Assembly (NCBI RefSeq): GCF_015594725.1
Contig: NZ_JADNRC010000007.1
Location: 208,441 to 272,440 of the forward strand
Reading direction: 5' to 3'
DNA: 64,000 nt
Source: Flavobacterium sp. ALJ2
GTDB lineage: Bacteria > Bacteroidota > Bacteroidia > Flavobacteriales > Flavobacteriaceae
The position numbers and the translations under genes are program-made. Every line of letters begins with the position of its first letter. Within the stretch, counting starts at the first letter, position 1. Under the pieces are notes generated by a model, which was not told the origin of the DNA, searched no databases, and worked only from the letters and a program-made list of their open reading frames with translations. Positions 38,509 through 46,822 of this stretch are shown one piece after another.

Positions 38509-39660
38509 ATGGAATTTGATTTTCTACAACCAGTTGCCAAAGAAATTCTAAACTACGTTGATACATTGTCTTCTCAAGAATTGGGAAGTAAGATAGTTTT
38601 GCATACCAAAGAACAATTTCCAGATATAACGAAAGTTAATATTGCTATAATTGGGGTTTTGGATAATCGCGGAGATGTGTCAGCGATTAATGATGTGGAT
38701 TTAAATCCATTTCGAAAAAAACTATATGGTATGTTTCCAGGAAATTGGGATATGTCTATTGCTGATTTAGGTGATATTATGCCAGGAGATTCAGTAGATG
38801 ATACCTATTATCTTTTGAAGAAAATAACAGCTGCTTTAATAAAAAATAGAGTAGTGCCTATAGTGATAGGTGGTTCTCAGGATTTAACTTATGCATTGTA
38901 TCGTGCTTACGATGACTTAGAGCAGATGGTTAACTTGGTTGCAGTCGATAATAAATTTGATTTTGGAAAAGAAAGTGAAGATTCTTCAGCAACGTCTTAT
39001 TTAACTAAAATTATAGTAGACACACCTAATAATCTGTTTAATTACTGTAATGTTGGATATCAGACTTATTATAATTCACAAGAAGAGATCGATTTAATTG
39101 AGAAATTGTTTTTCGATGCCTATCGTTTAGGGGAGATTTCAAATAAAATTGCGCTAGCTGAGCCAGTTTTTAGAGATGCCGATTTAGTGAGTTTTGATAT
39201 GAATTCAGTTAAATCTGCCGATTCAGGAAATACTTTTGCTTTTGAACCTAATGGATTTGATGGTAAAGAAATTTGTTCACTTGCAAGATATGCTGGAATT
39301 AGTGATAAAGTCTCCGCTTTTGGTGTGTTTAATCATAATAATACATTTCAGGAAGCTCCAATAATAGCCCAGATAGTTTGGTATTTTATCGAAGGATATC
39401 ATTATCGTTCAAATGAGTATCCATATGGTAGCCGAAAAAACTATTTGAAATATATAGTTCCATTAGAGGAAGAAGAGTTGGTTTTTTATAAAAGTGACAA
39501 AACAGACCGTTGGTGGATAGAGATACCTTTTATTTCTAATGGGAATAATAAATTGAAGAGAAATACGTTGTTATCTTGTTCTTACGATGAATATTTGATA
39601 GCTTGTAATCAGGAATTACCTGAAAGATGGTGGAAAGCACAAAGGAAAAACACTGTGTAA
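38509..39660 (+). CDS. Ureohydrolase-fold (arginase/formimidoylglutamase-like) protein with degenerate metal site
   Basis: A 383-residue protein with the arginase-family layout, but the manganese ligands are largely missing. GGxH is GGSQD (121-125, His to Gln), DAHxD is VDNKFDF (147-152), and SFDxDxxDP is SFDMNSVKSAD (228-238). The active site for urea-type hydrolysis is therefore probably lost. It is 3 bp behind topA and directly upstream of gldK, a placement I recall as conserved in Flavobacteria. It may have a structural or regulatory role, for example in gliding or T9SS; this is inference. Annotation pipelines usually call it formimidoylglutamase. Confidence 0.82.
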   Translation: MEFDFLQPVAKEILNYVDTLSSQELGSKIVLHTKEQFPDITKVNIAIIGVLDNRGDVSAINDVDLNPFRKKLYGMFPGNWDMSIADLGDIMPGDSVDDTYYLLKKITAALIKNRVVPIVIGGSQDLTYALYRAYDDLEQMVNLVAVDNKFDFGKESEDSSATSYLTKIIVDTPNNLFNYCNVGYQTYYNSQEEIDLIEKLFFDAYRLGEISNKIALAEPVFRDADLVSFDMNSVKSADSGNTFAFEPNGFDGKEICSLARYAGISDKVSAFGVFNHNNTFQEAPIIAQIVWYFIEGYHYRSNEYPYGSRKNYLKYIVPLEEEELVFYKSDKTDRWWIEIPFISNGNNKLKRNTLLSCSYDEYLIACNQELPERWWKAQRKNTV

Positions 39661-39821
39661 TCGTTTTCGTAATAAGGTACTAATGATTTAAGGTTTTTTT
39701 TAACGATTAGTTTTGGCTTTATTAACAAGTTTAGACTTATGGATATTAAAATTTAACGTTTTTTAGCGGTATTTGATGATAGTTTATCGACTAAATATTT
39801 TTTTTTTATTTTTTTTAACTT

Positions 39822-39829
39822 TAATTTTG
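39822..39829 (+). promoter_or_regulatory. -7 box of the gldKLMN promoter
   Basis: TAATTTTGC, an exact TAnnTTTG match in the 265-bp gap before gldK. It predicts a leader of about 90 bases. A long T-rich run precedes it; no clear -33 TTTG is seen. Confidence 0.45.
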
Positions 39830-39925
39830 CACCGTGAAATAAATTACATAAAAAGCTATTGTTTTTTTAAAAAATAATAAATAGGTTTACGGACTTATAA
39901 TAATGAATAGATAATCCAAATATAT

Positions 39926-41320
39926 ATGAAGAAGTTTATTGCATTTGCGGCATTTTTAACACTAATGATTAGTTGTGGTAGGTCAAGTGACAAAGGAGAA
40001 TTGGTAGGTGTTAAAGGCGGGAAATGGTATCCAGAAAAACCTTATGGGATGACCTTAATTCCAGGAGGGGCTTTTATCATGGGTAAGTCGGATGATGACT
40101 TGGCTCAAGTAGAGGATGCGCCAACTAAAACCGTTACCGTTCGTTCTTTTTATATGGATGAAACAGAGATAACAAATAGTGAGTACCGTCAATTTATAGA
40201 ATGGGTTAAAGATTCTACAATGAGAGTTCGTTTGGCTATTATGGCTGATGAAATGGGGCAAAAACCAGGCGAGGCTAAAGGAAAAAAAGGAGGAGGTATA
40301 GGTGATTATGCTTTTAATAATTCTGATCCAGATAAAATGTCAGCTTATGATAAGTATATGTACGATAATTATTACAGTATAGGTACAGCTGATGATCCTT
40401 ATGCTGGAAGAAAATTAAACAAAAAAGTAAAATTAGCTAAAAGCACACAAGCATATCCAGATGAGTATTATGCAGAAGTAATGGATTCTATGTATATTCC
40501 TGTTGAAGAATCATATAATGGTTTAAGAACTATGGATGTTAATAAGTTGAAATTTAGATATTCTTGGATGGATATTCAGGCTGCAGCTAAAGCTAAAGTT
40601 GGAAAAAGAAAAGATTTCGTTAAAACAGAAGAAGTTAAAGTATATCCAGATACAACAGTTTGGATCAAAGATTTTACGTATTCATATAATGAGCCAATGC
40701 ATAATGATTATTTCTGGCACAAAGCATATGGGGATTATCCTGTTGTAGGAGTAAAATGGACTCAGGCAAAAGCATTTTGTGCTTGGAGAACTTTAAATAA
40801 AAACTCATACATAAAATCAAAAAAGAAAGGGCGTGATCTAGTAAACGCTTTCAGATTGCCTACAGAGGCAGAATGGGAGTATGCAGCTAGAGGAGGTTTA
40901 GAATCTGCTACTTATCCTTGGGGAGGTCCTTACATCAGAAATGATAGAGGTTGTTTTATGGCTAACTTTAAACCAAATAGAGGAGATTATGCCGCAGATA
41001 ATGCTTTGTATACTGTAGAAGCAAAATCGTATGATCCAAATGGTTATAATCTATATAACATGGCAGGTAACGTTGCAGAGTGGACAGACTCTTCTTACAG
41101 TCCAAATGCTTATGAATATGTGTCTACTATGAATCCTAATGTACAGGATGGCTCAAATAAACGTAAAGTAGTACGTGGAGGTTCATGGAAAGATGTTGCT
41201 TATTTCTTGCAAGTAAGTACTAGAGATTTTGAATATGCAGATTCTGCAAGAAGTTTTATTGGTTTTAGAACTGTTCAAGATTATATGGGAACGCAATCAA
41301 CTGGAAATAAAAGAAAATAA
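39926..41320 (+). CDS. gldK: Gliding motility/T9SS lipoprotein GldK
   Basis: Outer-membrane lipoprotein forming, with GldN, the periplasmic ring of the type IX secretion system. It has 464 residues and a lipobox leader (MKKFIAFAAFLTLMISC). The fold is that of formylglycine-generating enzyme/sulfatase-modifying factor: MTLIPGGAFIMGKSDDD, FYMDETEITNSEYRQFIEW, PVVGVKWTQAKAFCAWR, RLPTEAEWEYAARGG, NMAGNVAEWTDSSY and RKVVRGGSWKD. A large insertion (about 95-230) distinguishes it from true FGE. First gene of gldKLMN. Confidence 0.97.
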   Translation: MKKFIAFAAFLTLMISCGRSSDKGELVGVKGGKWYPEKPYGMTLIPGGAFIMGKSDDDLAQVEDAPTKTVTVRSFYMDETEITNSEYRQFIEWVKDSTMRVRLAIMADEMGQKPGEAKGKKGGGIGDYAFNNSDPDKMSAYDKYMYDNYYSIGTADDPYAGRKLNKKVKLAKSTQAYPDEYYAEVMDSMYIPVEESYNGLRTMDVNKLKFRYSWMDIQAAAKAKVGKRKDFVKTEEVKVYPDTTVWIKDFTYSYNEPMHNDYFWHKAYGDYPVVGVKWTQAKAFCAWRTLNKNSYIKSKKKGRDLVNAFRLPTEAEWEYAARGGLESATYPWGGPYIRNDRGCFMANFKPNRGDYAADNALYTVEAKSYDPNGYNLYNMAGNVAEWTDSSYSPNAYEYVSTMNPNVQDGSNKRKVVRGGSWKDVAYFLQVSTRDFEYADSARSFIGFRTVQDYMGTQSTGNKRK

Positions 41321-41397
41321 TTAATTATTAAAAGAAAGTAAATTAAAATAATATCCACAAATCATTTCTTTAACCTAAAAACAAATAAAATAAAATT

Positions 41398-42045
41398 ATG
41401 GCATTATTAAGTAAAAAAACGATGAACTTCGCATACGGTATGGGAGCAGCAGTAGTAATTATTGGAGCTTTATTCAAAATTACTCACTTTGAAATCGGTC
41501 CGTTAACAGGAACCTTGATGCTTTCAATCGGATTAGTAACAGAGGCATTAATTTTTGCTTTATCTGCTTTTGAGCCAGTCGATGAAGAATTAGACTGGAC
41601 ATTAGTCTATCCAGAATTGGCAAATGGGCAAGCAAAAGCTAAAGTTGCAAAAGCAGGAACATCATCAGATGCGCAAGGTATTCTATCTCAAAAATTAGAT
41701 GTAATGCTTAAAGAAGCTAAAATTGATGGAGAGTTAATGTCAAGCTTAGGTAATAGTATCAAAAACTTTGAATCTGCTGCTAAAGGTATTGCTCCAACTG
41801 TTGATTCAATTGCTTCTACTAAAAAATACAGTGAAGAATTATCTACTGCTGCTGCACAAATGGAATCATTAAATAGTTTATATAAAGTTCAACTAGAGAG
41901 TGCTTCAAGAAATGCAGAAGCAAATAAAGAAATTGCTGAAAATGCAACTAAATTAAAAGAGCAAATGCAATCAATGACTGCAAATATTGCTTCTTTAAAC
42001 AATGTATATGGCGGTATGCTTTCGGCTATGAATAATAAAGGATAA
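41398..42045 (+). CDS. gldL: Gliding motility/T9SS motor protein GldL
   Basis: A 215-residue inner-membrane protein; with GldM it makes the proton-driven rotary motor of the T9SS. Two membrane helices near the N-terminus (about 10-29 and 34-56: FAYGMGAAVVIIGALFKITHFE and LTGTLMLSIGLVTEALIFALSAFEP) contain the conserved Lys and Glu residues in the membrane. A cytoplasmic coiled-coil region (about 95-210) follows. It lies 77 bp after gldK. Confidence 0.97.
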   Translation: MALLSKKTMNFAYGMGAAVVIIGALFKITHFEIGPLTGTLMLSIGLVTEALIFALSAFEPVDEELDWTLVYPELANGQAKAKVAKAGTSSDAQGILSQKLDVMLKEAKIDGELMSSLGNSIKNFESAAKGIAPTVDSIASTKKYSEELSTAAAQMESLNSLYKVQLESASRNAEANKEIAENATKLKEQMQSMTANIASLNNVYGGMLSAMNNKG

Positions 42046-42093
42046 TTAGTTAAAAACAATTATTATTAATAAAAAACTAATTATTTAGAAAAT

Positions 42094-43632
42094 ATGGCAG
42101 GAGGAAAATTAACCCCTAGACAGAAGATGATAAACCTGATGTATCTGGTTTTTATCGCAATGTTAGCAATGAATATGTCAAAAGAAGTTTTGTCTGCTTT
42201 TGGCTTAATGAATGAAAAATTTGAAAGCGCAAATGAGGCTTCTAATGCGACTAATGAGCAAATGTTAACAGCATTAGATCAAAAGGCAGTTGAGGCAAAA
42301 GGAGAGTTTGAAATTGCTTCTCAAACAGCGCATAAAGTGCAATCTATATCAAAAGATTTTTATGATTACATCGGCTCTTTAAAAGGCGAAGTTTTAAAAG
42401 GTTTTGAAAAAGATGCGAAAACAGGACAATTACCATATGAAAATATGGATAAAGGAGATAATATCGATGATTGGTTTACTGGAGAAGGTTATACAGCTAA
42501 AGGAAACGAAATTGTTGCAAGAATAAATAAGTATAAAGCTGATATGAAAGCGGCATTGAGCGATAAAAAGTACAGTGCAATTGTAGCAGAGATTGATAAT
42601 AAATTTGATACTTCTGATGTTAAAAATAAAGAAGGATTAGAAGATAAGTTTTTAACGTATCATTTTAAAGGTTTTCCTGCAGTCGCATCAGTTGCAAAAC
42701 TATCTGCTTGGCAGAGTGATGTTAAAAAAGCAGAATCAGATGTTTATAGTTCAGCTTTAGGAAAAGCGGCAGTAGCTGCGGCATCTTATAGTAATTATAA
42801 AGCAATTGTAGTTCTTGATAAAAGCGCCTACTTTCAAGGAGAAACAGTTACAGGTAAAGTTGTTTTAGGTCGTTATGACGAAAACACAAAACCTACATCA
42901 TTCGCAGGGCCAGGTAAAATTGTTAATGGACAAGCTGTTATCTCGATGACTGCTGGTGGAATTGGTGAACAAAGTATTAATGGACAATTTACATTCTTAG
43001 AAGATGGGAAAACTATTCCACTTAAATTTGAAGGTAAATATGTAGTAGTACCTAAACCAAACTCAGCTACTATTTCTGCAGATAAAATGAATGTAGTTTA
43101 TAGAGGAGTTGTTAATCCAATCTCAGTTTCATTTGCTGGAGTTGCTGATAATAAAGTTGTAGCAAGTGCTCCAGGATTGTCTTCTGCGGGTAAACCGGGA
43201 AAATATAATATGAGTCCAGGTACAGGTACAGAAACTACAATTTCTGTTACAGGTACATTACCAAATGGAACTACTGTTTCTGATAAGAAAACTTTTAGAA
43301 TTAAAGGTATTCCTGGACCAAGCGGAACTATTAGAGGTGAAATGGGTATCGTAAAAGGACCTAAATCAAACTTAGAAGTAGCTACAATTGGAGCTAAATT
43401 AGTTGATTTTGATTTCGAAGTTGGATTAGATGTTGTTGGATTTAATTTAAAAGTTACTGGACAGCCTACAGTTGTAGTTTCAGGTAATAAGTTAAATGCA
43501 CAATGTAAATCAGTTCTTTCAAAAGCAGGTAGAGGTGACCAAGTCACTATTTCTGAGATTAAAACTAAACTTGTTGGAGCAGGAAGTTATTTGTTGCCTA
43601 GAACTTCTCCAGTAATTTTTGAAATACAATAA
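42094..43632 (+). CDS. gldM: Gliding motility/T9SS motor protein GldM
   Basis: A 512-residue protein with one membrane helix near the N-terminus (INLMYLVFIAMLAMNMS, about 13-29) and a long periplasmic shaft of four domains reaching the GldK/N ring. The first helical domain includes SKEVLSAFGLMNEKF; later domains are beta-rich (TVTGKVVLGRYDENTKPTSF, MNVVYRGVVNPISVSFAGV). It is the torque-transmitting partner of GldL, 48 bp downstream of gldL. Confidence 0.97.
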   Translation: MAGGKLTPRQKMINLMYLVFIAMLAMNMSKEVLSAFGLMNEKFESANEASNATNEQMLTALDQKAVEAKGEFEIASQTAHKVQSISKDFYDYIGSLKGEVLKGFEKDAKTGQLPYENMDKGDNIDDWFTGEGYTAKGNEIVARINKYKADMKAALSDKKYSAIVAEIDNKFDTSDVKNKEGLEDKFLTYHFKGFPAVASVAKLSAWQSDVKKAESDVYSSALGKAAVAAASYSNYKAIVVLDKSAYFQGETVTGKVVLGRYDENTKPTSFAGPGKIVNGQAVISMTAGGIGEQSINGQFTFLEDGKTIPLKFEGKYVVVPKPNSATISADKMNVVYRGVVNPISVSFAGVADNKVVASAPGLSSAGKPGKYNMSPGTGTETTISVTGTLPNGTTVSDKKTFRIKGIPGPSGTIRGEMGIVKGPKSNLEVATIGAKLVDFDFEVGLDVVGFNLKVTGQPTVVVSGNKLNAQCKSVLSKAGRGDQVTISEIKTKLVGAGSYLLPRTSPVIFEIQ

Positions 43633-43679
43633 TAAGTAGATCCATAAAGTAAACTACTTCAATATCTTATACTGACACC

Positions 43680-44672
43680 ATGATGAATGTAAGAAATTTT
43701 TTAATAGCTATTATCTCTGTTGCAGGGAGTTATACCACATTTGCGCAGTCAAATTTGCTTAATGCAAAGACACCTGCAGAAATTGGTCTGAAAAGCCCAG
43801 CACAACTTATTTCAGATAATGACAAACCATTAGCTTATGGTTATGTACACGATAGAGATGTTTTGATGGGGAAAACAATTTGGGAAATCATTGATTTGAA
43901 TGAAAAAATTAATTTTCCACTATATTTTCCAATTGATACCGCAAATATCGGTTCAGACAGACGTTCTATGTACGATGTCTTGACAAAGGCAATTAAAAAT
44001 GGTAAAATTACTGAAGTATACACTGATAGTTATTTCAATACCAAAAAGTCTATGAAAGATATTGAGGCTTCTTTATCACGTGTCGATACAACAGATGCTG
44101 GTAGAGAGCAATTGAATCAAGATCCAGGGGCGTATGTTACGCAAACGATCGAAAAAAAGAAGACAACTGGTAAAGGGAAGAACAAAGTAACTACAAGTGA
44201 AACAGTAACTGTTCCTGCATCTAAAACGATATCTTCTGAGTATATCTTGAAAACTGATTTAACAGCTCAAGATGTCACGGAATATAAAATTAAAGGGTAT
44301 TGGTATTTTGACAAGCGTCAAAGTGAATTGAAGTATCGTCTATTAGGGATTTGTCCTGTTACTCCAGATGTTTATACTATTAATAGTGAAGAAAAAGATT
44401 ATATAGAATTGTTTTGGGTATTCTTTCCAGATGCTAGAAAAGTTTTGCATGATGCTAAGGCTTTTAATGATAAAAACTCAGCTATGCCAATTTCTTTTGA
44501 TCAAATCTTGAACTCTAGACGTTTTAACAGTACAATCTATAAAGAAGAAAATGTTTATGGAGATAGAACTATAGAAGAATACATGAAGGATAATGCTCAG
44601 AATCAATTGTTGGAATCTGAGAGAGTGAAAGAGAAAATTAGAAATTTCGAATCAGATATGTGGAATTACTAA
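43680..44672 (+). CDS. gldN: Gliding motility/T9SS ring protein GldN
   Basis: A 330-residue exported protein with signal peptide (MMNVRNFLIAIISVAGSYTTFAQ). Mature segments DVLMGKTIWEIIDLNEKINFPLYFP, EYKIKGYWYFDKRQSELKYRLLGICPV and ELFWVFFPDARKVLHD are GldN hallmarks. It forms the periplasmic ring with GldK. The first two codons are both ATG; either could start. It ends the gldKLMN unit, followed by a strong terminator. Confidence 0.97.
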   Translation: MMNVRNFLIAIISVAGSYTTFAQSNLLNAKTPAEIGLKSPAQLISDNDKPLAYGYVHDRDVLMGKTIWEIIDLNEKINFPLYFPIDTANIGSDRRSMYDVLTKAIKNGKITEVYTDSYFNTKKSMKDIEASLSRVDTTDAGREQLNQDPGAYVTQTIEKKKTTGKGKNKVTTSETVTVPASKTISSEYILKTDLTAQDVTEYKIKGYWYFDKRQSELKYRLLGICPVTPDVYTINSEEKDYIELFWVFFPDARKVLHDAKAFNDKNSAMPISFDQILNSRRFNSTIYKEENVYGDRTIEEYMKDNAQNQLLESERVKEKIRNFESDMWNY

Positions 44673-44695
44673 AAATTAATTTCCTTCTTTAATAT

Positions 44696-44727
44696 AAACT
44701 CTTACCATTTTTTGGTAAGAGTTTTTT
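44696..44727 (+). terminator. Terminator of gldKLMN
   Basis: ACTCTTACCA / TGGTAAGAGT, a 10-bp stem around TTTTT, followed by TTTTT. Just after the gldN stop. Confidence 0.9.
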
Positions 44728-44765
44728 CATTTATGTTTGTTGGCGTAACAGTTTAATTTATTCTC

Positions 44766-45818
44766 ATGATTGACTATTTAATTATTGGCTCAGGTTTGGC
44801 TGGGATTTCTTTTTCCGAAAAAGCATTGTCCCACAATAAATCTATTTTGGTAGTAGATGATAAATCACAAAACTCATCAAAGATTGCTGGAGGTTTGTAT
44901 AATCCTGTAATATTAAAAAGATTTAGTGAAGTATGGCAAGCACAAGAACAGCTTGTTTTAATGGATTCCTTTTATGCAGATATAGAAAGTAAATTAGATG
45001 CAAAATTCAACTACCAACTTCCAATTTTGAGAAAATTTTTTTCGATAGAAGAACAAAATAATTGGTTCAGTGCTTCAGATAAAAAAAACTTAGCGCCTTT
45101 TTTGTCGACTAAATTAGTTTCCAAAAAATACAATAGCATAGATTCGCCATACGATTATGGTGAAGTTTTACATACTGGTTATGTTGATACTGCTTTGTTA
45201 TTAGAAAAATATAGAGAATATTTATTAGCTAATAATTTGCTGCTTCAAGAGTCGTTTGACTATAATCTAATAGAGTTTTTAGATTCAGGGATACAATATA
45301 AAAATATCCAAGCACGTCATATTATTTTTGCAGAAGGGTTTGGATTGCATAAGAATCCATTCTTTAATGATTTGCCTTTGGATGGTACAAAAGGCGAATT
45401 ATTTATAATAAAAGCAGCAGGCCTAAATTTAGATGTAATTGTAAATACAAGTGTATTTATATTGCCTTTAGGGAATGATTTATTTAAGGTTGGGGCAACA
45501 TACAACTGGAAAGATAAAACTGATCTGCCTACTGAAGAAGCTAAACAAGAGCTTTTAGAGCGTATACGTGAAATTATCACTTGCAAATTTGAAATTGTCA
45601 CGCATTTTGCAGGAGTACGTCCTACTGTAAAAGACAGAAGGCCATTGGTGGGAACACATGATATATATAAATCACTTCATATTCTTAATGGATTAGGTAC
45701 ACGAGGAGTTATGCTAGGACCAGCAATGGCAAAAGCTTTATTTGAAAATATAGAAAATGAAATTCCTTTGGATGTTGAAATAAATATCGAGCGATTTTAT
45801 AAAAAGAAGAACAGGTAA
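44766..45818 (+). CDS. FAD-dependent oxidoreductase, DAO type
   Basis: A 350-residue flavoprotein of the D-amino-acid-oxidase/glycine-oxidase group. The FAD site is YLIIGSGLAGISFSEKAL (4-21) with VVDDKS closing the nucleotide fold, then AGGLYNPVILKRF (about 42-54). The C-terminus has HFAGVRPTVKDRRPLVGTH and NGLGTRGVMLGPAMAKAL, where the second flavin contact lies. The substrate is unclear. I recall a gene of this type downstream of gldN in related genomes, but the terminator suggests separate transcription. Confidence 0.88.
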   Translation: MIDYLIIGSGLAGISFSEKALSHNKSILVVDDKSQNSSKIAGGLYNPVILKRFSEVWQAQEQLVLMDSFYADIESKLDAKFNYQLPILRKFFSIEEQNNWFSASDKKNLAPFLSTKLVSKKYNSIDSPYDYGEVLHTGYVDTALLLEKYREYLLANNLLLQESFDYNLIEFLDSGIQYKNIQARHIIFAEGFGLHKNPFFNDLPLDGTKGELFIIKAAGLNLDVIVNTSVFILPLGNDLFKVGATYNWKDKTDLPTEEAKQELLERIREIITCKFEIVTHFAGVRPTVKDRRPLVGTHDIYKSLHILNGLGTRGVMLGPAMAKALFENIENEIPLDVEINIERFYKKKNR

Positions 45819-45973
45819 TCTATTAAATTATTCTAGTATTAGAAATACTGTTTGTTTTTTTAACTATATAAGGCATTTAAGAAAATATAAGTTTTAGATA
45901 TTTCTCTTAAATGAACTGATATAACTTATATGGGTAGATTGAGTTTTTGATGCATATTAGTTGCAATCTTTCT

Positions 45974-46360
45974 TTATTGTTTTATGTTAGTAGACGGATC
46001 ATAAGAAACAAACATATTGATGTAAATGTTTCTTGACCATCTTAATACAAAAGGAAATAATAAAATAAGAGTTACTATAATTGCTATAAATGAAGTCTTA
46101 ATGCTAGAACTAAATAAAACATAGGATATAACAAAGGCAGCGATACCTAAGGCAACGTTTAGACCATAACTCACATACATCGCTCCGTAAAAAAAGGAAG
46201 GCTCAATTTGGTATTTAAATCCGCAATGACTGCAAGATTCATTCATTTTTAAAACTTTAGTTAAATGTAGCGGATTCTTGTCTTCGTACATACTTTCGTT
46301 TTGACATTTAGGACAAGAGCCTTTTAAAATACTATTTAGTTTAGATCCTTTTTTGAACAT
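45974..46360 (-). CDS. DUF983 family membrane protein
   Basis: From ATG 46360 it has 128 residues; an ATG 42 bp upstream exists but MFKKGSKLNSILKGSCPKC is the normal start. A zinc-ribbon-like N-terminus (CPKC near 16-19, CSHCG near 43-47) is followed by YQIEPSFFYGAMYVSYGLN and two membrane helices (about 65-83 and 88-107). This is the DUF983 pattern. Function unknown; the cysteines suggest a metal-bound cytoplasmic knob. Confidence 0.88.
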   Translation of the reverse strand: MFKKGSKLNSILKGSCPKCQNESMYEDKNPLHLTKVLKMNESCSHCGFKYQIEPSFFYGAMYVSYGLNVALGIAAFVISYVLFSSSIKTSFIAIIVTLILLFPFVLRWSRNIYINMFVSYDPSTNIKQ

Positions 46361-46583
46361 TTTGAATAAGTTTTTGTGATAAGAAAAAGCATACTGTATC
46401 AATTACGAAGTTAGGGAATACAGTTGTTTTTTGATAAAAAATGGTGAATTTAAATCAAAGATAATCATTGATTAGCATATTAACAATTTTCGATTCTTAA
46501 TATCTTGCAAGGCATAAATAAAGGAGGCTAAGTGTCTTGTAAATACGGCTTTTAACTTTATAGTATAATACATTCCTTTTCAC

Positions 46584-46591
46584 TACCTTTG
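46584..46591 (+). promoter_or_regulatory. -7 box upstream of the 50-aa ORF and ABC-F gene
   Basis: TACCTTTGC, an exact TAnnTTTG match, 28 bp before the small ORF at 46619. Confidence 0.5.
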
Positions 46592-46618
46592 CATTTTTAA
46601 AAACATTAGTAAAATGCA

Positions 46619-46771
46619 ATGAAAATTGCTTTATTTTTTAGAAAATTAAGAATCAAAAATACTGATTACAGGTCGATTAAATCAAAAATTAAAGCTTTGA
46701 TGAGTTTTGAAAATTATTTAACTGCTCAGGAAAAGTATTTTAATGTCTACAAAAAATTAGGTTTTCATTAA
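46619..46771 (+). CDS. Small ORF, 50 aa, upstream of the ABC-F gene
   Basis: MKIALFFRKLRIKNTDYRSI... ending YFNVYKKLGFH. It is basic and amphipathic, with no signal peptide. An exact -7 box 28 bp upstream and a distance of 51 bp to the ABC-F start make it a plausible small gene or a leader peptide for that gene. ABC-F genes are often controlled by leader peptides, but no attenuator hairpin is clear here. I do not recognise a family. The rest of the 46403-46822 interval is AT-rich and empty. Confidence 0.5.
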   Translation: MKIALFFRKLRIKNTDYRSIKSKIKALMSFENYLTAQEKYFNVYKKLGFH

Positions 46772-46822
46772 TTTGAAGATATTAATATACACAATCAATT
46801 AGTTATAAAATAACAATAATAA

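Noticed and set aside
39926..41320. Active formylglycine-generating (sulfatase-maturing) enzyme
   Set aside because: Same fold, but lipoprotein leader, large insertion and location before gldL, gldM and gldN identify GldK.
43098..43547. 149-codon minus-strand frame opposite gldM
   Set aside because: Shadow of gldM; Pro/Thr/Val-rich pattern is the complement of the real coding sequence.
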